A DNA stretch of 11,856 nucleotides from Salinisphaera sp. UBA6602 (GTDB taxonomy: Bacteria; Pseudomonadota; Gammaproteobacteria; Nevskiales; Salinisphaeraceae). This document shows, one piece after another, positions 6,537 through 11,856 of the stretch (the stretch's first letter is position 1; each line of letters starts with the position of its first letter). The stretch lies in NCBI GenBank assembly GCA_002433465.1, contig DJIE01000165.1, positions 1 to 11,856 on the forward strand. Reading direction: 5' to 3'. The notes under the pieces were generated by a model, which was not told the origin of the DNA, did not search any database, and saw only the letters and a program-made list of their open reading frames with translations. Both the position numbers and the translations under genes were made by a program.

Positions 6537-8168
6537 CTACGTGGCGTCGGAACGGTCAGCCGGTGATGGCTTGAGAATATACGGACGCATCATCTCGTTG
6601 GCGGCGTGCTCCCAGATGTGGCAGTGCCAGACATAGCGCCCCGGATAGCCATCAAACGGCACGATAATGCGGGTGACCGTGCCGGGATGGGCTTGTACCG
6701 TGTCTTTCCAGCCCCGCTCCTGGGGTAGCGGTGGGCGGGCGTCGCCCAGATAACGCAGCTTGTCGAAATTCTGGTAGCTGAAGATGTCCATCGGCCGGCG
6801 GTCGAGTATCTGGAAACGCACCAGATGCAGGTGAATGGGGTGGGTGTCTTCGGTGAGATTGATGAGATGCCATATCTCGACCGTGCCCAGGACCGGGTCT
6901 TCGGTCACCTGTGAATACCAGCGCTTGCCGCCGAGAAGCATCAGCATCGAGTCGCCGCTGGGTTTCATGTACTCGTCGAGTGTGAGGTCTCGGGTTCGAA
7001 CCGCCTGCGACTGGGCAATCGGTTGAACCGGGCGCAGCCGACTGGGCAGGGGCGGGTTGTCGGCGGCTGGCGTACGGCCCACGCGGAACTGCAGAATGGC
7101 GCGCCCGTCGTTGGTAAGCGTGAACGTTTGGCCGCGCCACTGCGAAAAATCGATGATCAGGTCGGCGCGCTCGGCAGGCGCGAGCAGCAGTGTCTCCAGT
7201 TCGACCGGCGCGCCGAACAGGCCCTGATCGCTGCCGATCTGGAAAAAATGGCGTTGGCCGGCCAACGCCAGGCGCAGGAACCGCTGGTTGGAGCCGTTGA
7301 CCAGACGCAGGCGATACCGGCGCGGCTCGACCTCGGTAAACGGAAACAGCTTGCCGTTGAGCATCACGGCGTTGCCGCTTACCTCGGCAATCCAGGGATG
7401 ATCCGGGATGCCCGAATCCGGGTAGTAGAGCTGGCCTTCGGCGTTGAAGTTGCGATCGGCAAGCAGCAGCGGGATTTCATAGTCGCCGCGGGGCAGCTCA
7501 AGCGCGTCCTCGACGTCGTCGCGTATGAAGAACATGCCCATCAACCCGGCATAGTGATTGAGTCGGGATACGCCCATGGCATGGTCGTGATACCACAGCC
7601 CGGTGGCGTCCTGACCGTTGGGGTAATGCCCGATGCGCGATTCGCCCGGTGGATACCAGTCTTCGGGAAAGCCATCGCTATCTGCCGGGGTACGGCCGCC
7701 GTGTACGTGCACGACGCTGCGTACGGCCTGGGCGCCGGGCGACATGCCGCATAGCGTGTAGTCGACCGGCAGGAAATGCTGCGTGGGCAGGTTGTTGATC
7801 CACTCCACCGACAGGGGCTGGCCGGACCGGGTTTCGAACGTGGGGCCGGGATGATGCCCGTCGTAGGTCCACATGCGGGTGGCCGGCAGATCGCGATGGA
7901 CCTTGACCGGCGCTGCGCGCATTTCGATACGGTAATGCGCCGACTCGCCGTTAGGCTGGGCCGGCGTTACGGGCTGGGCGACGGGCGGGATCGGCAGGGC
8001 ATCCACGAACGGCTCGAGTGTGGCGGGATCGATGAACAGGGCCTTGGCAGAGTTGCTTCGCCCCGGCGTATTGGAGCCGGCCCAGGCCGGGAACGTGAGT
8101 GTGGTGCCAGCCAGCCCGGCACCGGCCGCGAGCAAGTCACGTCGACTGATTGTCATCTGGTCACCCAT
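6537..8168 (-). CDS. Tat-exported multicopper oxidase (CotA/bilirubin oxidase-like)
   Basis: A 543-residue three-cupredoxin oxidase that couples substrate oxidation to reduction of O2 to water in the periplasm. The N-terminus carries a twin-arginine signal (SRRDLLAAGAG, residues 8-18, and AWA near 30). Copper ligands are complete: HVHGG (H154, H156), WYHDHAMG (H194, H196), HPIHLHLV (H443, H446, H448) and HCHIWEHAANEM (H515, C516, H517, H521, with M526 as axial type-1 ligand). Motif spelling is closest to the CotA spore-coat laccase and bilirubin oxidase group rather than CueO, and I see no methionine-rich insert. The natural substrate (phenols, bilirubin-like pigments, Cu(I) or Mn(II)) cannot be told. 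ATG 8168 is used; the in-frame ATG at 8156 is possible and keeps the Tat motif. The gene lies just behind the terminator of the phosphoesterase gene. Confidence 0.93.
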   Translation of the reverse strand: MGDQMTISRRDLLAAGAGLAGTTLTFPAWAGSNTPGRSNSAKALFIDPATLEPFVDALPIPPVAQPVTPAQPNGESAHYRIEMRAAPVKVHRDLPATRMWTYDGHHPGPTFETRSGQPLSVEWINNLPTQHFLPVDYTLCGMSPGAQAVRSVVHVHGGRTPADSDGFPEDWYPPGESRIGHYPNGQDATGLWYHDHAMGVSRLNHYAGLMGMFFIRDDVEDALELPRGDYEIPLLLADRNFNAEGQLYYPDSGIPDHPWIAEVSGNAVMLNGKLFPFTEVEPRRYRLRLVNGSNQRFLRLALAGQRHFFQIGSDQGLFGAPVELETLLLAPAERADLIIDFSQWRGQTFTLTNDGRAILQFRVGRTPAADNPPLPSRLRPVQPIAQSQAVRTRDLTLDEYMKPSGDSMLMLLGGKRWYSQVTEDPVLGTVEIWHLINLTEDTHPIHLHLVRFQILDRRPMDIFSYQNFDKLRYLGDARPPLPQERGWKDTVQAHPGTVTRIIVPFDGYPGRYVWHCHIWEHAANEMMRPYILKPSPADRSDAT

Positions 8169-8176
8169 CGTCTGCT

Positions 8177-8194
8177 GCCTGCTGCGCTGCAGGC
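8177..8194 (-). promoter_or_regulatory. hairpin just upstream of the oxidase start codon
   Basis: GCCTGC and GCAGGC form a 6-bp GC-rich stem with a 6-base loop, ending eight bases before the ATG at 8168. It occupies the space where a ribosome binding site would be, and no strong Shine-Dalgarno is visible. It may modulate translation or favour the in-frame ATG at 8156. This is a structural observation only. Confidence 0.3.
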
Positions 8195-8207
8195 CATGCT
8201 CGAAAAG

Positions 8208-8240
8208 GAAAAAACGAACACGCGCCGGTGCGCGTGTTCG
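8208..8240 (-). terminator. Rho-independent terminator of the phosphoesterase gene
   Basis: On the - strand an 11-bp perfect stem (CGAACACGCGC with GCGCGTGTTCG, plus coordinates 8215-8240) closes a 4-base loop and is followed directly by six T and then CCTTTT. This is a textbook intrinsic terminator. It lies about 60 bases after the phosphoesterase stop at 8302 and only about 40 bases before the start of the oxidase gene, which is on the same strand. Confidence 0.93.
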
Positions 8241-8301
8241 CAGGTTCTATGGCCGTCGGTGGCGAAATTCCTGTCATCGCCGCAGCCGGGGCGTTGGCGC
8301 C

Positions 8302-10050
8302 TTATGTCGAGGGTTGGCCGGTGGCTGCGTCGAGGATCAGAGTGCGTGCGTTCGGGGCCGTCTTCGAGGCGAAGTCGAACATGTTGTCGAGTGGCCCCGA
8401 CAGGGCATCGAACGAACCTTGACCCAGACGTTTAGAGTCCAGCCAGTTGTCCTCGATGAACCGCATGATCGAGGTCTGGTCCGTGACCGTGTGGTCGACG
8501 AAATTGGACTTGGCCCATGGCGAGACCACCAGCAGGGGCAGCCTCGGGCCATAGCCACAGCGGCCCTGGGCCGGGCTGCCGTCGATACCGTCGAGCGGCT
8601 GGCTGCGCTGCACCGAGCCATCCCCGCCGGCGTTGCAGGTTCCGGCACCGTTCAAAGCATCCTGTATCGAGTCCGACGGGTTGCGATTGGGGCTGTAGCG
8701 ATGGTCGTACCACCCGTCCGAGTCGTCATAGGCGATGACCACGGCCGTGTGGTCCCAGTCGGGGTGCTGCTGCAGGGTGTTGATCACCTTGACGATGAAG
8801 TGCTGCTCGTCGATCGGATCCGAATAGCCGGCATGGCCATCTTCATAGGCCGGAGCCTTCAGAAAGCTGACCGCCGGAAAATTGCCGGCCTTTAGAGCGG
8901 CGAAGAAATCGTCGCTGTCGTATTGATGGTTGGCCGGGTCCTTGACCTGTGTGGCATTGCCGTTGGCGTCCACTTCGAACGTGTGGCCAATGGCGGCAAC
9001 CGAACTCGGGCGTTTGTGCTCCAGGTTGGCTGTCGAGGGGTAGTACTGGAACGGCTCGTGATGCGGAATATAGTCGGACGAGATCACGGGCGCGTTGTCG
9101 TCGCTGCTAAGGCCGGTGCGACGGACGCGTGTTTTGTGGCTGCGCTGGCAGCCGGTGCTGCCGTCTTCGTTGACCTGGGTAAGGTCGAAGCCGCCCTCGA
9201 ACCAACCCCAGGTGATGTGCTGTTCGTTGAGCATGTCGCCGATATTGCGCCCGCCCATACGCACCTGGGTCGTGCCCGAGCATACATCCCCCATCGGGTC
9301 GGGATCGCCGGTGAGTGTTTTGCCGCCGTTGCCGTCGGCGACATAGCCATACGTGGCGTCAGACGGGCTGATGGCGACAATACCGTTGGTCTGACCCGAC
9401 ACCAGATTAATGGCGCCGGGCGTGGACGGGCCGAAATTGGTGCCGTAAGAATTGTCGCTCATGGCGTAGCGCTGGGCGTAATTCCACAGCGCTGTGACGG
9501 TATTGCCGTCGTAATAACCCATGACCAGGCCCTTGTTCTGGGTGGTGTCGCTGTCGCTCACGCCCGGCGGCGGCCCGCCGCGGCCCACTGACAGCGGGAA
9601 CAAATCCATGGCGCCATTGTTGAACGCCATCTGCTCGGGCCCATAGCTGTGGTCCTGATCCGCTGTCAGTGCCTGGGCGCGATCCAGGCGGAAGGGGTTG
9701 CTCGCGCCGGTTTCGTTCTTCGGATTCTGGTTGGGATTGTTCGTGAGCAACTCGGTGGTGTAGGTATCGATGCTGCTCGGCGTATCCGCGGCCGCCGTGA
9801 ACTGCGGCTCGCCTTGCGGATTGGTGGCTTCGGGATAGGTGCCGAAATAGTGGTCGAAGGAGATGTTCTCCGCAAAGATCACCACCAGATGATCGATCGG
9901 CGTTGCGGTCTGCGAGCTGGTCGAGCCCGGCATCGACCCGCCGGAGGATGCATCACCCGCCTGCGAGACCTTGTCGTTGTCGTCGCTACAACCGGCTGCG
10001 GCCAGCAACAGGCCGGCAACCGCAATACTTGCGATCAGTCGATACGCCAT
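8302..10050 (-). CDS. phosphoesterase-family lipoprotein (AcpA acid phosphatase / phospholipase C superfamily)
   Basis: A 582-residue exported enzyme expected to cleave phosphate esters. The lipoprotein signal peptide has a lipobox LAAAGC with C21 as the lipidated residue, followed by a serine- and glycine-rich linker to about residue 50. The phosphoesterase domain opens with IDHLVVIFAENISFDHYFG (52-70). By family knowledge E61 and N62 are metal ligands, S209 or T210 in GPSTPG is the likely nucleophile or metal ligand, and D442-D443 in YDDSDGWYDH complete the metal site. Substrate specificity (phosphomonoesters versus phospholipids) is not decidable. ATG 10050 is supported by AGGGG seven bases upstream and by the signal peptide. 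A promoter with a candidate Pho box lies 41-79 bases before the start. An intrinsic terminator follows the gene, so it is probably transcribed alone. Confidence 0.9.
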   Translation of the reverse strand: MAYRLIASIAVAGLLLAAAGCSDDNDKVSQAGDASSGGSMPGSTSSQTATPIDHLVVIFAENISFDHYFGTYPEATNPQGEPQFTAAADTPSSIDTYTTELLTNNPNQNPKNETGASNPFRLDRAQALTADQDHSYGPEQMAFNNGAMDLFPLSVGRGGPPPGVSDSDTTQNKGLVMGYYDGNTVTALWNYAQRYAMSDNSYGTNFGPSTPGAINLVSGQTNGIVAISPSDATYGYVADGNGGKTLTGDPDPMGDVCSGTTQVRMGGRNIGDMLNEQHITWGWFEGGFDLTQVNEDGSTGCQRSHKTRVRRTGLSSDDNAPVISSDYIPHHEPFQYYPSTANLEHKRPSSVAAIGHTFEVDANGNATQVKDPANHQYDSDDFFAALKAGNFPAVSFLKAPAYEDGHAGYSDPIDEQHFIVKVINTLQQHPDWDHTAVVIAYDDSDGWYDHRYSPNRNPSDSIQDALNGAGTCNAGGDGSVQRSQPLDGIDGSPAQGRCGYGPRLPLLVVSPWAKSNFVDHTVTDQTSIMRFIEDNWLDSKRLGQGSFDALSGPLDNMFDFASKTAPNARTLILDAATGQPST

Positions 10051-10090
10051 GGATAGCCCCTCGTCCGAAAAAAAACCTTCATGGTGAAGA

Positions 10091-10129
10091 CATATAAAAT
10101 AAGTGAGGCGGATGACAATGCCGTGACCC
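10091..10129 (-). promoter_or_regulatory. promoter with candidate Pho box for the phosphoesterase gene
   Basis: On the - strand (plus 10129 to 10112) there are two GTCA-centred heptamers, GGGTCAC and TTGTCAT, separated by 4 bases. This follows the CTGTCAT-N4-TTGTCAC layout of PhoB boxes. Ten bases further is TATTTT (10101-10096), a fair -10, at the spacing typical of PhoB-activated promoters. A sigma70 alternative is TTGTCA (10118-10113), a 16-base spacer, then TATATG (10096-10091). Either reading places transcription start near 10085 and gives a leader of roughly 35 bases. The first heptamer matches only 5 of 7 consensus positions, so PhoB control is a hypothesis. Confidence 0.45.
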
Positions 10130-10615
10130 CGGGCTCGCCCGGCGTTCGACTACCGATGCCGGATGTCACCCAGGCCGTCGGCATGGCGGGCCCGCTGCGG
10201 TGCCTCTCCGCTATTACGCGGCCCGTTGGACGGGGGGTATCGTGGATGCACGCCACAGGCCGCGCGTGCGGCGGCATCGGCGCGCGCTATTCGACTAGCC
10301 GCTATCGAGCGCGAAAGGACTTCCAGGGCTGTATGGGGTTATGTCGCTGCCAGTGGCATTATGGTGACGCGCATCGCCCAGCCCACGTCGTGTTCTTAGC
10401 AGCGGCTTGCATGCGAATCGGCCCGCACAACGTCTCGTCTTGATTAGGTAAGGAGCTGCGCGAAGACTAGCCAGGGGCGACGCATGCCTGGAGCGGTCTG
10501 GGCTGCGCGTGTTGGCTTGTAGCCTGGCCTTGATCTATCGCAACCAACGATCGGGCGTTGGCTATAGCATGGCGGCCGTATTCGTCGTCGGCATTCCGGG
10601 TAAAGGGTATGGGTT
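10130..10615. other. intergenic region between phosphoesterase and NTF2-like genes
   Basis: The two genes are divergent and no further gene is supported between them. The + strand frames at 10081-10443 and 10163-10399 start within or next to the phosphoesterase promoter region, are rich in arginine and alanine, and show no motif. A possible -10 (TATAGC, 10563-10568) lies before the NTF2-like gene but lacks a good -35. Confidence 0.5.
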
Positions 10616-10972
10616 ATGGATAAAGACCAAGCGCTGGCGTTCGCGCATGAGTGGGTGGCGGCATGGAATGCCCATGACCTGGGCGGGATTCTGGCCCATT
10701 ACGAAGAGGATTTCGAAATGGCGTCGCCTGCGATCAGTCGCTTGACCGGCGAGGCGTCGGGCAGGCTCAAGGGCAAGGCGGCGGTTGGGGAATACTGGGC
10801 GGGCGCGCTCGAAAAGTTTCCCGATCTTCGGTTCGAGCTGCTGCATGTGCTCCGGGGCGCGGACAGCGTGACGCTGGTCTATCAGGGCGTGCTTGGATTG
10901 TCTGCCGAAGTGTTTCATTTTTCGCCGTCGGGGAAGGTCGCGAGGGCTTTCGCGCATTACGATCTACCGTGA
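10616..10972 (+). CDS. NTF2-like / SnoaL-like small protein
   Basis: A 118-residue cytoplasmic protein without signal peptide or membrane helix. Features of the NTF2-like alpha+beta barrel are visible: an N-terminal helix (ALAFAHEWVAAWNAHD, about 6-21), the HYEEDFEMASPAI strand (about 28-40), G-K-x-A-V-x-x-Y-W (about 53-61), and alternating strands with RFELLHVLRGADSVTLVYQGV (about 72-92), ending in FHFSPSGKVARAFAHYD. Many such proteins are SnoaL-like isomerases, dehydratases or binding proteins, and the activity of this one is not predictable. ATG 10616 has AAAGGG at 10602-10607 as a well-spaced ribosome binding site. It is transcribed toward the PhoD-like gene (convergent), and no T-rich terminator is obvious between them. 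Confidence 0.8.
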   Translation: MDKDQALAFAHEWVAAWNAHDLGGILAHYEEDFEMASPAISRLTGEASGRLKGKAAVGEYWAGALEKFPDLRFELLHVLRGADSVTLVYQGVLGLSAEVFHFSPSGKVARAFAHYDLP

Positions 10973-11157
10973 TCGAATGCGGACGCGGTCGATGCGAACC
11001 GGGGTCGAACGCTGCGGCCACGCCTGACGTAACTTTGCACCTGTAATGGCTTTCCAGGTTTCGGCCGGGTTGCGCTTATTCAACGTTCGGGCTGGTAAAT
11101 TGGGCGCTTCGGGTTGAGGCCCCGCTTACATCTTTACGTCGAATGGTTCGGCCGCCG

Positions 11158-11856
11158 TCAGGTTTTCCAGAGCCAGGGCACGCTGTTCATTACCCGGAAA
11201 GTCGCCAGCTCGCGCACGCCCGGGTCGGGGGCGGCGATGGTATCGACAGCCATATAGCGGCAGGTCAGGGCGGCTTCGCTCATCTCGAGCACGGCATAGC
11301 CATGGGCGGCCGAGTTCCAGTAGCGGATATGGGGGTTGGCCAGGCGCACCGCGGGTTCGAGTTTGTTGGCACGCAGGCCAAGCCGGTCGGCCGGCATGGG
11401 CGCGCTCGGCAGGTTCAGCCCGGCGCGAATCTGGTCTTCGAGGTTGGCGGAGGTCACCGAGCCCACCATCAGCTCCACGCCCACGGGGTATTCGAAGAAG
11501 TCGTCGAAATCGGTCTTGAGATAGCCGGCCGTGAATGTGTGCAGATCGCCGGTCAGGGCAACCAGGTTGGTGGTGCCGGCGTCGCGCAGGGTCGACAGGA
11601 TATGCCGGCGCTCGGCGGGGTAGCCGTCCCACTGGTCGAGGTTGACGAATAGCTCGCCTACCTTGAGCTGCATGAGCATCACTTCGTTGGCCCAGAGTTT
11701 CCAGCGGGCGGGGGAGCGGGTCACCGCGTCGATGAACCAGTCGCGCTGCGTGTGGCCCAGCATCGTGCGATCAGCGTCTTCGCGGGCACGGCAGCCGAGC
11801 GTGGCATAACGCTCGCCGACGGTGTCGGTGCCACAGGGTGGGCCGTCGCGATACAG
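11158..11856 (-). CDS. PhoD-like phosphodiesterase/alkaline phosphatase, C-terminal part (5' end beyond window)
   Basis: The frame is open to the right edge, so only about 232 C-terminal residues are seen. They match the end of the PhoD family, metal-dependent exported enzymes that release phosphate from phosphomono- and diesters. Support: the segment ERYATLGCRAREDADRTMLG, then Q-x-x-W followed by W-K-L-W-A-N-E-V-M-L-M-Q, the D-Q-W-D-G-Y segment, and the metal-binding strand VALTGDLHTF, then SVTSAN and an N-S-A-A-H-G-Y-A-V-L-E element near the end. The N-terminal signal (usually Tat in this family) and most catalytic residues lie outside the window. The protein ends at VPWLWKT. Together with the phosphoesterase lipoprotein and the glycosidase it makes a third exported phosphorus-releasing enzyme within 7 kb. 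Confidence 0.88.
   Translation of the reverse strand: MYRDGPPCGTDTVGERYATLGCRAREDADRTMLGHTQRDWFIDAVTRSPARWKLWANEVMLMQLKVGELFVNLDQWDGYPAERRHILSTLRDAGTTNLVALTGDLHTFTAGYLKTDFDDFFEYPVGVELMVGSVTSANLEDQIRAGLNLPSAPMPADRLGLRANKLEPAVRLANPHIRYWNSAAHGYAVLEMSEAALTCRYMAVDTIAAPDPGVRELATFRVMNSVPWLWKT

Noticed and set aside
6199..6636. 145-codon + strand frame between oxidase and glycosidase genes
   Set aside because: No motif, no ribosome binding site, arginine-rich composition, and overlap with the conserved C-terminal copper site region of the oxidase.
7023..9591. Long + strand open frames at 7023-7754, 7776-8435, 8020-8895 and 8923-9591
   Set aside because: They lie opposite the multicopper oxidase and phosphoesterase genes, whose motifs are unmistakable. 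Long antisense frames are expected in high-GC genes, and the translations show no family features.
10081..10443. Two + strand frames (10081-10443 and 10163-10399) in the intergenic region
   Set aside because: They overlap the phosphoesterase promoter region, have skewed composition and no motif.
11126..11632. Alternative reverse frame giving a natural-looking C-terminus ...LTAAEPFDVKM, possibly hinting at a frameshift at the end of the PhoD-like gene
   Set aside because: The PhoD frame stays open to VPWLWKT past all recognisable motifs, and an alternative open frame is common at this GC. No evidence places a frameshift.
1..11856. CRISPR array, tRNA/rRNA genes, toxin-antitoxin pairs, phage genes
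   Set aside because: I saw no regularly spaced repeats, no tRNA or rRNA-like sequence, and no protein with phage or toxin-antitoxin signatures.

Overview
The window looks like a chromosomal segment of a high-GC Gammaproteobacterium. The evidence is high GC in most genes, a REP-associated (RAYT-type) transposase remnant, GGDEF signalling, a Tat-exported multicopper oxidase, and several exported phosphoesterases. A marine or halophilic Salinisphaera-like host would fit, but that is a guess from gene content and no sequence marker proves it. No rRNA, tRNA, CRISPR array or intact mobile element was seen.

Left part (1-2554) is an accessory-looking, decayed region. A central piece of a RAYT transposase runs off the left edge and stops at 193. 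A C-terminal piece of a RAYT transposase, with a frameshift, lies at 2042-2244. Between the pieces are two membrane-protein genes of visibly lower GC: an unrecognised three-helix protein and a DUF3592-like protein. A diverged 200-bp repeat (1614-1812) follows them.

Middle part (2555-5011), on the + strand, holds a membrane-bound diguanylate cyclase with intact GGEEF active site and RxxD inhibitory site. A small one-helix protein follows 24 bases downstream, probably in the same operon. The second copy of the 200-bp repeat (4323-4521) overlaps the 5' end of an HD-domain hydrolase gene.

Right part (5148-11856) is mostly on the - strand and is dominated by exported enzymes: a secreted phosphodiester glycosidase (DUF2233/NAGPA-like), a Tat-dependent CotA/bilirubin-oxidase-like multicopper oxidase, an AcpA/phospholipase-C-type phosphoesterase lipoprotein, and the C-terminal part of a PhoD-like phosphodiesterase/alkaline phosphatase that runs off the right edge. 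A small NTF2/SnoaL-like protein sits on the + strand between the last two. A clear intrinsic terminator separates the phosphoesterase from the oxidase gene. The phosphoesterase gene has a promoter region with an 18-bp candidate Pho box placed 10 bases before a -10-like hexamer. This suggests that part of the cluster is a phosphate-starvation set that releases phosphate from organic phosphorus outside the cytoplasm.

The most noteworthy signals are the diverged 200-bp repeat pair, the RAYT fragments bracketing low-GC genes, and the candidate Pho box. I found no convincing complete novel system such as a new defence locus or RNA-guided element.
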